From positions 14,768,952 to 14,832,951 of the forward strand of contig CM019065.1 in assembly GCA_009667805.1 (NCBI GenBank): a stretch of DNA of 64,000 nt, read 5' to 3'. A program made the position numbers and the translations under genes. The stretch is from Leptobrachium leishanense. Taxonomy: Eukaryota; Chordata; Amphibia; Anura; Megophryidae. Positions 45,634 to 56,255 of this stretch are shown here, one piece after another (the stretch's first letter is position 1; every line of letters begins with the position of its first letter). The notes beneath the pieces are model-generated. The model did no database searches. It was not told the origin of the DNA and saw nothing but the letters and a program-made list of their open reading frames with translations.

Positions 45634-48541
45634 CTTAAAGAGAAGAAGTGTGTTATACGTGACTAAGGTTTCGCAAGTGTATAAACCTTAACATGTAAGC
45701 AAAAGAAAAGGGTTTGATGTTGCAGTTTCAAATGACAACAAGCATGAAGAAAAATGTTGCAGCAAAACAACATGAGAAAAGGAGACACATACAATGATGG
45801 AAAGCAAAAGAGAATACTAGAGGCAGTGAAGCACAGAGACAAGTCCTACATGAGATGGGAGGAGATGAGGAAAGAAAGAACCTGGGCAGTGGCCAAAGAG
45901 AAAAGTAACAAGAGCAGGACAGGATAATGACACATGGTACGGATTAAGGTTCCAAGTCTACTGCAAGAACCAGACTTGCAAATTGACACCACGGAAATGA
46001 GAAGAGACGACTTCTCCAACCCTGCCTCATAACGCAATGTTATGGATTGTGGTTGAGGATGCAAGTGAAAAATTATAAGAGCGATTTGCAGGGACCATAC
46101 TAACACACCAGGGACGTGAAGTCAGGGTAGGCAGGTGAGGCAGAGCCTCACCTGCCATTAAGCGTTAAAATACTTAAACTCACCTGCATTGCACTCGTCG
46201 GCTCCGTCCTCTGCACCCATTCTTTTTACAGCCTATGCTACTTGTGTAGTGGTGGTATGCTTCCCCGCTACTCTAATCGTGTAAGCTGCTTAAAGAAGTC
46301 TGCAACTGCGCCTGTTCAAGTAAGCACACAAGCACGTTGCCTACTTCCTGAGCACTGCTTGTCAGAGCCTCAGAAAGGCCCTGACAGAGCAATGGAATAG
46401 CTTGGACCAAGGCATTCAAAAAAAAAAACTGCCTGCATTGAAGGCTGGCCTCTGACAGGCACAAGCAGCTCCCTCTATTGGCAGATACAGAGTATGACAG
46501 GCACAGAAAAAAGTTAAATTTTTCAATAAGAAAGTATAAAAATAATGGTATCTTTATAAAGTCTATTTAATGGCGAGAAGTTATGTGTACAGTATATGAG
46601 TAAAAGATAATTTACAGCTAAACACAAACCGCAGAAAGTTAGTTAATATCTGCGTATATCTGGCTCTGGTACTAGACAGTGCCGCACCAGCCACTGACCT
46701 CACGCCGCTGTAACACACACACAGCAGGAGTTGTCGCGGGTAACACACACACACACGACCAGTAAAAGCCTAAATTTCTAGAAAGTAATTAAAATGTTAA
46801 TGAGGTTTGTCTCTTTGGTGGCCCCTAAGTCCCCTTTTGAAGGGATATCACAGGCTCTTGCAGAATAGGTTTTCTTTGATCAGCCTGATACGGGGGAAAT
46901 TACCCACTTGCTCGAATGGAATGTCTTGTGTCCCGTCCCCACGAGTCCATTAGCCTTTCACACCTTGGGCAAATGGAAATGCACCTCCAAGAGCACATCC
47001 CAGACCCAGCGGCACCGTTGTGACCAAAAGGGCATTTCAAAGAAACAAATCTGTCCTTTGATCGCTAGAGACGATTTTGGGATGATATTACAGCTGTGCA
47101 TTAAAATTAAAGAAGCCGTGAACTGGGCATGCCCATGAGTAACAGGAGGGGGTATTCTGGGAAACTGTATTGGGCGGGCTGTACCATCTATGGGCTGTTC
47201 TTTTTGAATGAACTGGAAAACTATATTCTAAGTCCAGCAAGGGCTCAGCGCTTTCGTCCACTTGGGGTTTCACGTTAGAAGTGAGGATTTGGCCAGTGTT
47301 TCTAATCTCCAGCCCCAGGAGTCACCGATGTCCCGTTAGCTTGCTGTCGTGCGAGTAAGGTTCTGTGTTGTAATACTTTAATTTTTGCTGCTTTGTGTGT
47401 GTAATTATTGATTATCATATCTATTTTTCTGTAATCAGATGCACTGTGATTTTTTATCATAATAAATCTCAAAACGTAAGATCTGCTTCTGCCTGATAGT
47501 CGATCCACGCTAACTGAAGGACTGGATTATCATAGAGCTTTGCCTTTGTTGAAGCTCGAGTCTATCTACCAAACAGTGAGTTGTGGTGGGGTACAGTCAC
47601 TGTACTGTTCCCCTATTTTGGGGTGCATAATCAGAGTCTCAGACCAGCTCTGATTCAGGTATTAGGTACCCTGGGAAAACGTCATGGTCTGTGGTGGCAG
47701 TGCAACGAGTAGTATAAGGAAAGTGGATACAGGGATTGTGGGCAACGTAGTCAGTATTCCGGGTCGAGTGTAGACAGATCCTGCGTTGCAACCCTGTGAT
47801 TATTTCATCACGTGGCATGCCCTTCTGGAGCGAAGACCTTGCTGTGACAGTTTAGGCAACCGTGTGCGGGGGATTGTGGGCCACATAGTGATTTGCTTAA
47901 GCCTGCATTTCCTTCGCCGCGGTGCGCGTTTTGTGACCGGAGTGACCACAACTTCTGGCTCCACCAGGGAGTTGGACGGCATGAGAAGGAAAAAAAAAAA
48001 AAAGCCATGGACATTACTGAGAAAGGGAGGGGATGGTAATGCTGCTGATCCCACAGAGGGGAAAGTGGGGATGATAGTAGGCACTGACTATACACCAGAG
48101 AGGAGGAGGGAAGTCACTGATGGCATCAACAGTAAAAAGGAACCAATGACAGCGTGACTACCAAACCCTGGGGTGACAATTCTTTTTTAAAAAAATTACA
48201 GGGACTTGGGCAATGATAGTGCTGACACACACCACCAGAAAGATGGGAAGAGGGAGAGCACTGGCAATGTTATTGGGAGGTGATGGTTACACTGCTGACG
48301 TCAGTGGCCGAAGGGATGACGTCAGCACTGATGCTGCAAGTGTGGATGAGCAGTTCAACCAAATGGTAACAAGGCAAAGAGGCATCTCTGGGGCAGATGG
48401 GAAGAGGGGGGGTATGGAGAAGCTGGCATGAGGACTGGAAGGTGACATAAAAACAAACACCTGAATTACAGGAACAACTGACCCGGGGTGACCCGGAGCC
48501 TCTACATAAAAAGGAAAGAGTAATGACCGAACCGCTCACCC
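45634..48541. other. UBL5 first intron (inferred), mostly unassigned
   Basis: It contains a repeat beginning CCAGGGACGTGAAGTCAGGG (about 46108), a CA-repeat near 46745, and a block at 46800-47580 with an AATAAA at about 47461 that could be an old LTR. No conserved coding segment was recognised. Confidence 0.35.
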
Positions 48542-48720
48542 GCAGAGATTCACGGACAGTCGGTAACCCACGCCCTGGACAAGAACCGAAATCTCCTTAT
48601 TGAGCTACAGCACCTTCTCTAGTAGTTTCCCCAAACAGGAAGTGACGCATGTAGGAACCGCCCACCGGAATAGCGAAGTGCACAGTGATTACGTAGAGGC
48701 CGAATTCTACATCTGTGGAT
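48542..48720 (-). promoter_or_regulatory. ubl5: Likely UBL5 promoter and 5' UTR exon
   Basis: On the - strand a repeat-free stretch holds GTCACTTCCTG and CTATTCCGGTG (ETS-like sites common in housekeeping promoters). It ends in the donor TCTCTGCGG|GTGAGCGG at about 48542. The acceptor before the UBL5 ATG exon would pair with it. Motif-based only. Confidence 0.45.
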
Positions 48721-49309
48721 CAAACTCTTAGGCTCCGTGTGCCTCATAAAAAAACACCGCCTGTAGCCCGGATCTCGCGTTCAGCCTCCGTTTAATATCC
48801 TTTTGCTAGAGATATAACCGCTATGGTGAAATGCAAACACAGGAAGAGATGTTTTCTTTAAGCGTGTCTCCTGCTAGGGGTCTTGTGTCTCCGGCAAAAT
48901 GGCCCCGATAATAGAGCTGTAAACGCAGAGTTGGATTTAGATTTTCGTCGCCAGTCCAAAGAATGTGGCTTGTGGTTGTTGCTGAGCATGCATAGTCGTA
49001 TTATGGTCGTATTATGGTTCTAATGCAATGTACTCCAAGTCTAATAGGAAATCATGGGTGTTAACGTTTAATTAATAAAGCAGGCATTAAAGGACGAAAC
49101 AAAACCTGAGGCTCGAAAATGGAAGAGGCCCCTCCCACATCACGTGGAAAACCCATTTATTTAAGCAGTCTTGTGAGTTTCAAAAAAATGTTCACTTTGA
49201 ACATTTACAGATTTGCTGCAAATTACCTTTTATTTATTTTTCTATTGCAGGGAAGGCAGTCAATTAGTATGCGTCTGCGAGTGCTAAATTAGCAAATCGT
49301 ACTTGAAAG

Positions 49310-50382
49310 TGTTATGGCTAACTGACCGGGTATTTAGATGATGACTCGACAAAAGAAATGCCAGACGGAGGCCTTGATTCTTGAAAGGAAAAAAGGTTTT
49401 ATTCGGTACCGGATGAGAGCTGCAAGTCTTGCTCACAATCAAAGCTCAAGTCCCGAGCCAACAGAAACAAAGAATTTATACATTGCAAGTAAAAATGCAC
49501 ACCTTATTCCCCTCCCCAGGTTACCCTCCCACTTCTCATATCAACCTTCATTATACATATTGGACTTTATTCATCATTTTGCAAGTCAGCAAGGTTCACC
49601 TCAAAGACACGACCCTTGAGCCCACCCGAGACAATCTGAATTCTCTGTCTAGTCAATAAGGTTGTAAAAGGGAATCATTCTTCCAAAACAAATATGGCCA
49701 GCTACAGGATTTACTCATTCCTTCCGCGGCCTTGATATATTAAGCCAACTTTTACGGTTTAGCTAGCAATATTTAGAGACCTGCGGAGGGAGAAGAGGTA
49801 ATTCTTCAGTCAGCAGAAATCAGGTTTAAAACAAGATATTAGAGGCTACACTGAGGCTAGGGTCAGACTAACGCATTTTTCACGTTGTCCGTGAAAAAGT
49901 GCGTTCGAACGAATGGACGTATTTTTTCACGGAATACGCAATAGCGGTCATACGATGCGCAGTTTCATCCGTGATTTTGTACGGATCATCAATAAAACAC
50001 TTTTTGGGTCTGGACGTTATGTTGGCCGGACATTAGCAGCGTCTGACGTCTCCTAATCACGCACACACGCCGCTAGCGGGCGCAGCGCACTCTGTACGTC
50101 AGTACTAGTGGTTTCACGTTCTCGAAAAAATGCGTTTGTTTGCCGCTTGCGTTGCGCGGCCGCACTTTTGTGCGACCGTACTTCGTATATTGGCCGTCAT
50201 TGCCCGGCATCTGCTGCTAGCATGGCCGTGATTATGTGCGGCTGCACGCGCGTTCGCACTGCCTCAGTCTGACCCTAGCCTTAGCTATTAGTTTATACAG
50301 TTCTATTTTCTATCAAAAATGGTGGACAGGGAACAGAGAGGGTGACGCTGGGGGTTATTGAATCCCAGGTAGCGCTCTTTCA
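49310..50382 (-). mobile_element. 3' LTR of the endogenous retrovirus (with a nested MITE)
   Basis: Read on -, a purine tract AAAGGAGGGAA is followed at 50382 by TGAAAGAGCGC, and the block ends ...TAACA at 49310. A TATAAA lies at 49480-49475 and AATAAA at 49403-49398, in the order expected for U3-R-U5. Removing the Harbinger-like MITE (49855-50280) leaves about 645 bp. No second LTR is visible because of the gap at 54109-54208. Confidence 0.7.
49855..50280. mobile_element. Harbinger-like MITE, copy 8
   Basis: The ends GGCTAGGGTCAGAC / GTCTGACCCTAGCC are flanked by GAG and TTA. It is inserted in the retroviral LTR. Confidence 0.9.
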
Positions 50383-50524
50383 TTCCCTCCTTTGGCGGAG
50401 AGTCATAAAGTGATCTCTCCTAGCCAACTTACTCTATATCATTAAAGATTTATAATCAGTAGGGGTTACTTGGCTCATTGGATGGTAATTCGAAGTGTCC
50501 CCCAGGGCCTATCTTCTGGCTTCA

Positions 50525-51657
50525 TGAATTTATGGCAGATTGGCCACAGACACATGGTTAACTTGTAGGTTAGTGCACAGATAAGAAGAATTAGTATACC
50601 AATGAGGATCAGGGACCCTACCCCGGAAATAGCAGTTAGGATTGAGCCAAACCATGACCCAAATGTACCCCAGATAGGACACTTTCTCTTGGTGCTTGAG
50701 AATTACATCAAAATATTCAGGTACATCATCAGTAGCTGTGCGGAGATAAGTACTATATTCATATTGTATCGTCATTTCACACATTCCATTTAATACAGCC
50801 TGGATCTGTTTAATAGCTATTTTCTGATATAACTTTAATTTACGAATTTCTCGGAGCTCCGCATTCAACAGTTGGATGTCAGCAATAGTAATATTCACAA
50901 TTTCATCCTTTAGTACAACATATTGATTAAGCCTTCTCATCATTTCAATGTCCCATCCTGTGAAGGAAGGAAACCAGAACCAGGCCATATCACCTTTTGG
51001 AAAAACAGTTCTCGCTAGGCAAAATTTAAGGAATAACGTGGGTGTGGTGTCCCTAGGTCCAGGGTATCACCTTGGATCTGCTGCAGGGGTACTACCCAAG
51101 CCAAATAACACCACGTCTTTATATCAGTATTTATCCACATGTGACATAAAGGTTCCGCAACAAACCATTGCTTGGAGACTATTTCCCAATGCCCCTGGAT
51201 CAGATACATCTAGTGTTGCATTAAACAAGGATTCTTTACACATTGAACTAGGTGGGGCCTGATTTTTCTTTAGTTTAAAACACCATAAAGGGAAGTAAGC
51301 CCAATTATTGATCTGAATAGTGTGGTATGTTTTTGGCATAATTAAGCTCTTAGTCAGTTTAAGGACACTAGGTGCCACCACGCTTTTATTAACCGGGAAA
51401 CTGGGCAAGTTAAGGGGTACCGCTAAGGTAGGGATAACTGATGACCCTTGGTTCAATTTGTTACAAACCCAACAAGATTCATATCCTGATTTCTTTGCAT
51501 ACGCATACGTAAATTTAATAAGCAGTTTATCCTCTGGTCTTGTCAATTCTCGTTTCCGGCGATCCTGTGCCGGTAGGACAGTCACATCATAGTCTGGTGT
51601 CAACACAGTTGGGGTTGGCAGCAATCCCTTAGGGAACTGGATTGGGAAAAAGTTCAA
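50525..51657 (-). pseudogene. Endogenous retrovirus env relic
   Basis: It follows pol on the same strand and precedes the LTR, as env should. The part 51657-51124 has two cysteines in a CWVC motif and several potential glycosylation sites. After an in-frame stop at about 51124 the same frame continues at 50988 with a heptad-like stretch, typical of a transmembrane subunit. A strongly hydrophobic anchor-like segment near 50690-50560 is readable only in another frame, so a frameshift lies in front of it. The protein cannot be made as written. The closest retroviral genus was not determined; its neighbour pol looks gammaretrovirus/epsilonretrovirus-like. Confidence 0.7.
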
Positions 51658-51974
51658 CAGAAAGTGTCAAAACTGTCAAAAATAAAACAATAATCCCAAT
51701 GCATATAAGGATCCTTTGGTACTGTTCAAATGGTCTTTTTAACCTCTTAAAAATAGTATCTGGAAGCAGAGGCTCATGGGCCTCCTGGGGTACCTCTGGA
51801 GCTTCCATTTGTGGCAGTGTATCAAGTTTAACTGCCTTTCAACAAAAATTGACACAAAGACTTAGGTGTAGGAGATAAGCGGTCAACCAGACTTTTGATC
51901 CACTTATTCGTCTCTGGTCTGTGCGGCTGCTCGGGTACGGTGGAATAGCTTCAGCGGTTTAGATTCACTGGCTA

Positions 51975-54108
51975 TCACTTTCCAAGGGGAATCCGCATCC
52001 ACAGCAGCACCTCAGCAACTTTCACTGCTCTGGGAGTGGATAACAAGACAACATAAAAACCTCTCCATTTAGCCCCTAACGGGTCTACCTTCCATTCCTT
52101 AACCCATACTGAGTCCCCAGGACAATATCTGTGTAAAGGTAGGTATAGAAAATGTGGTATGTGTTCATTAACCCATGTGTACATGCTCTGCATCGTCTGA
52201 CCTAACCTGATCACTTGCTGGCGTAGGTCAGTTTCTCCTAATATCCGGGGATCCCCCCTCAACCCAGTTATCAAAGGGGTGTGCTGACCGAACATCATCT
52301 TGTATGGGCTCAATTTTAGGAGTGAGGTAGGACTGCTTCTCACGTGCAGTAGAACAATTGGCAACACATCCAGGCATTTCAGTGATGTTTCTTGGCATAT
52401 TTTAGCCATCAATGTCTTTAGAGTTCTGTTCATTCGTTCTACTTTTCCACGGCCTTTTTTTTGGGTCGGTATGCAGGGTGCAGTTTCCAGGCGGTGCCCG
52501 ACAGGTGGGCAAGTTGGTGCAGGCAGTCTTTGATGAAGGCTGGGCCATTGTCTGACCTGATTTCGAGTGGCAATCCGTATCGTGGAATAATGTCTCTCAA
52601 GAGGCACCTTACTACCTCTGCAGTCTTTTCTGTTCGGGTTGGATAGGCCTCGACCCATCCAGTGAGTGTGCATACCAGCACCAATAGGTATTTGTATCCT
52701 CTGCATGGTGGGAGAACAGCAAAGTCAATTTGTAGAGAGGACATTGGAGATAGTACTCCTGGTGGTTGTACTAACCCTTGCCTTGGGTTGTTCTTAGCAC
52801 AGGTGACACATTGTTGGGCAATTACTCTGCAGATGGAGGTGAGTCCAGGAACGTAGAAGTGCGGTTCTAGTTGTTGCTCCATGGCTGTCTTTCCTCCATG
52901 TGTTCTGGAAGGCAGGGCCCGGACAATTTCTGGTGCCAGGGTGGCTGGTAGGACAATTCTTTCATTCTCCAACTGGTACCATCCGTCTTCTCTGTATTCT
53001 CCCGGCTCTTCGGGGAGCCATTTCTTCTCCTTTTCAGAGTAGGCCGGAGTCCAGTGAGTAATGGGTGTTGGTAACAGGGGTGTCACTACTGATAGAAGTC
53101 TTTTGACATACTTGGGTATTCTGTGCTTCAGAGCATATTCAGACAGTGCATGTTTTTCATGTTCATTCTGTACAGCCGGCAGGGAATGCTTCAAAGCACT
53201 TTCTTTCATATTTTGCAGCTGGTCTTCAACCAGTATCTCTTTCAGGAAGAACTTCACCAGCGGAGCTTGGTATTGTGCAGTCCCCAGTTCTCCCATGCTT
53301 TTCACAATTTGGGTAATTCTCAGGTTATTGTGGGTGTTGGTATTCAAATTGGAGAAGCGTGTCGAAAAATTTGAGTCTCGTATCACTTCTATCTCCTCTT
53401 CCCCCACTAATTTTACGCCGAAGAAATTCAGCATCAGCTTGTAGGCTCTACGGAGTCTTTGTTGGATTTCAGCGGTGTTCTTCATAATTTCAATTTCAGA
53501 AGTAGTTAAAGGTTGTGCATGTGCATTCTGGCCTTGTTCACACAGGGGAAACAGCCATTGAATATAATTGTGTTTTTTCTCTAACAGTTCATATTCACTG
53601 TACCAGTGGCAAAGAATGTCTTCAATAAATTCTCCATGAGGTGCAAATCTTCTCTTATGCCTAACGTTGACTTCTATATGAATATCTTGAAGCGCAGTAT
53701 TTAGACAGAGCAGAGTTTCGACTTTCATTTGCGTTGATACGGGTTTACATACCGGAATCTTGATACGTGAGTCAACTTGAACCAGTCCTCTCTGGGGAAC
53801 CAAAGTTTCTGTTCGGTGTTCTGGATTTCTATTCCGGAAGCTTTTCAAGTGATTCTCCTGTTGCTGTCGAGTTCTCTTGGCATTGGTTTCTTTCCAATCA
53901 CAGCCACGCTCAAGGGCTTGTGTCTGTCTTGCTGCTTCCTTTGCCACTTGATCTGCTTTATGGTTTCCTATGGAAACTTCTTCTTTGCCTTTCTGGTGTC
54001 CTCGACAATGTATAACACCAACTGCGGACAGTTTCCACACCGCATCTAGAAGCTTCAGTATTTCAGGAGCATATTTGACTTCTTTACCTGCGGAGGTCAA
54101 GAGGCACG
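51975..54108 (-). pseudogene. Endogenous retrovirus pol relic: RNase H end, OGFr-like domain, integrase
   Basis: The frame enters from the gap. Residues just after it form the end of RNase H (APEILKLLDAVW, VIHCRGHQKG, GNHKADQVAKEAAR). Next comes about 255 residues matching the OGFr_N domain (separate entry). Then integrase follows: the zinc-binding region with THGG and CVTC, the catalytic core with LQIDFAVLP and IRSDNGPAF (first two acidic residues) and, after a frame change in a run of eight A/T at about 52450, GKVERMN (the third acidic residue) and the C-terminal domain to 51975. The RNase H-to-integrase frame is open for more than 550 codons, so the copy is fairly young. The reverse transcriptase, protease and gag are not in the window. 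Confidence 0.88.
53135..53899 (-). CDS. OGFr_N-like domain embedded in retroviral pol
   Basis: Between RNase H and integrase, in the same open frame, lies a domain with the hallmarks of the opioid growth factor receptor N-terminal family: PHGEFIEDI, then HNYIQWLFPL, then PLTTSEIEIM, RLRRAYKLMLNFFGVKL, RFSNLNTNTHNNLRIT and MGELGTAQYQAPLVKFFLKE. The order and spacing are those of OGFR/OGFRL1 proteins. No introns are present. OGFR in vertebrates is a nuclear-associated protein that binds met-enkephalin and restrains cell growth; whether this copy keeps any such activity is unknown. Some lentiviruses and related viruses carry a dUTPase at the same place, so the site tolerates extra domains. The domain frame has no stop. 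Confidence 0.87.
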
Positions 54109-54208
54109 NNNNNNNNNNNNNNNNNNNNNNNNNNNNNNNNNNNNNNNNNNNNNNNNNNNNNNNNNNNNNNNNNNNNNNNNNNNNNNNNNNNNNNNNNNNN
54201 NNNNNNNN
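54109..54208. other. Assembly gap (100 N)
   Basis: One hundred undetermined bases, probably a gap of unknown true size. The retrovirus enters it on one side and an L2 fragment on the other, so the upstream pol, gag and 5' LTR may be missing from the assembly. Confidence 0.99.
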
Positions 54209-54787
54209 TGAGTTGTTTTGTGGTGACAGCGGTAAGAAATGGCCGAATTCTGGAAATATTACGCAGTTGGTATCAGCAGGAGGAGGAAAGAGACTTGATG
54301 TGGGGATGAAGGAAAGAGCAGAGTCAAGTGTAACTCCAAGACAGCGAACTTGGTGGGTGATACCCTCCACCATGATAGAGAAGTCAGGAGGTAGGGAGGC
54401 ATTGGAGGGAGGAACAAGTAGGAGTTCAGTCTTTGACATGTTGATCTTTTAGGTGGTGGGAGGCCATCCAGGAGGAGATGCCAGATAAACAGTAACTGAC
54501 TTTTGAAAGGACAGGGGAGAGAGATCAGGGGTAGAGAGGTAGATCTGAGTGTCATCAGCGTAGAGGTGGTAATTGAAGCCAAAGCTGTTGATGATTTTGC
54601 CCAGGGAGGAGGTGTAGATGGAAAAGAGCAGAGGACCAAGGACAGAGCATTGAGGTACACCAACAGATAGAGGCAATGAGGAGGAGGAGTTACCAGCAAA
54701 GGAAAAACAGAAGGACCTGTTGGATAAATAGGATTCGACCCAAGCGAGTGCAGTGTCACCGAGACCCAGAGAGTTGAGGGTCAACAT
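54209..54787 (-). mobile_element. L2 LINE reverse-transcriptase fragment
   Basis: On - the frames read [31 protein letters not shown] and [19 protein letters not shown] (YADD box), then after a shift VRCLGVTLDSALSF. The usual VPQGSVLGP is VPQCSVLGP here. It runs into the gap. Confidence 0.85.
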
Positions 54788-55480
54788 ATCTCAGAATTGT
54801 TCTAATCTTTGTGTTCTCACTGCCACAAACTATTTTGGGGGTCTCATTTCTACAAAATATATGGGAATTGTTCTAATCTTTTTGTTCTCACTGCCACCAG
54901 TAATTGTGGGGGTCTCATTTCTACAAAATATCTGGGAATTGTTCTAATCTTTGTGTTCTCACTGCCATCAGCAATTGTGGGGGTCTCATTTCTACAAAAT
55001 ATCTGGGAATTGTTCTAATCTTTGTGTTCTCACTGCCATCAGCAATTGTGGGGGTCTCATTCTACAAAATATCTGGGAATTGTTCTAATCTTTGTGTTCT
55101 CACTGCCACCAGCAATTGTGGGTGTCTTATTTCTACAAAATAACTGGGAATTGCTCTAATCTTTGTGTTCTCACTGCCACCAACTGTTTTGGTGGTCTCA
55201 TTTCTACAAAATATCTGGGAATTGTTCTAATCTTTGTGTTCTCACAGCCACCAACAAATTGTGGGGGTCTCATTTCTAGAAGATATCTGGGAATTGTTGT
55301 AATATGTGTGTTCTCACTGCCACTCATCAGGGGGTCTCACTGATTTATAGGTGGTTTCTGGGAATTGTAATTTGCGTCTTGTCACTGCCACCCATCAGGG
55401 GGTCTCACTGATTAATAGGAGTTTTCTGGGAATTGTAATCTGTGTCTTGTCACTGGCTGCCAGCTATCAGGGTGTCTCAC
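54788..55480. repeat. Minisatellite, about 62-64 bp units
   Basis: About nine close units of the pattern GGGAATTGTTCTAATCTTTG, TGTTCTCACTGCCACCA and GGGGGTCTCATTTCTACAAA, decaying after 55260 into two looser units (TGCCACCCATCAGGGGGTCT). It ends just upstream of the hAT coding start and may be its 5' non-coding region. Confidence 0.92.
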
Positions 55481-55611
55481 TGAGTCATACCAGAGTTTGG
55501 AATCTTTAATCTTTAATACCAGAGTTGAATCAAGTTCTGCAGCATATCTCCAATTTTTAAAACAGAGTTGAATCAGAGTTCTGTATATCTTTAATCTATA
55601 TATCATTTACC

Positions 55612-56255
55612 ATGTCAGAAAGACCAAAATGGACTGGCAGACGCTCCCAGACAAAGATAAGAGGGCAAGCAGCCTCTGTGTCGGGAGGCTGTTCCTCTTA
55701 TCGTCGTGGACGTGGTGCATCCTCTGCAGGGGCACGCTTGTCCTTTCTAACTGGTGCTGGCCGTCTTAAGCAGTAGCAACATACAGAAGATTTGGTGGAT
55801 TGGCTAACCAGGATATCCTCATCCTCCGAGTCCTCTGCCAGCCAGGCTTGTAGTGGTTTACAGTCCACCTCAGCTGGCAAAGCATCTAATGCAGCCTTTA
55901 TGTCCACAGCTACTCCTGCCGTAACCTCATTATCACACACGGAGGAGTCAGCTGAATTGTTTGACTACAATGACAGTGACATGTTGCTTGAGGAGGCGCA
56001 GCAACTACTGTGCTCTGATTAAATTTCTGAGGTTGAGGAAGGAAGTATAATCAACATAGAGGAGGGGGTGCAAGTGATGACACACAAATAACTGGCACTC
56101 ATGTTGCCCCAGCAGCTGCAGCATACTGCCAAGTTGGCTCCAGTGACAAGGAGATAGGGGGTGATGACAATGATGATGAGGTCACTGACTCCACCTGGGT
56201 GCCTGATCGAACAGAGGAGTCAAGTAAGGTGGAGGAGGCACAACAAACACAAGGC
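55612..56255 (+). pseudogene. hAT transposase, N-terminal part
   Basis: From ATG at 55612 the frame has TAG at 55771-55773 within a CAG TAG CAA stretch, continues with LVDWLTRISSSSESSASQAC, and has further stops near 56020 and 56090. The acidic stretch NDDEVTDSTWVPD ends at the CR1 insertion. Confidence 0.6.

Noticed and set aside
46800..47600. Possible second retroviral LTR with AATAAA near 47461
   Set aside because: No TG...CA borders, no target duplication and no similarity to the LTR at 49310-50382.
47786..48431. ORFs of 70-120 codons upstream of UBL5
   Set aside because: No conserved motif; they overlap on both strands and lie in the inferred UBL5 intron.
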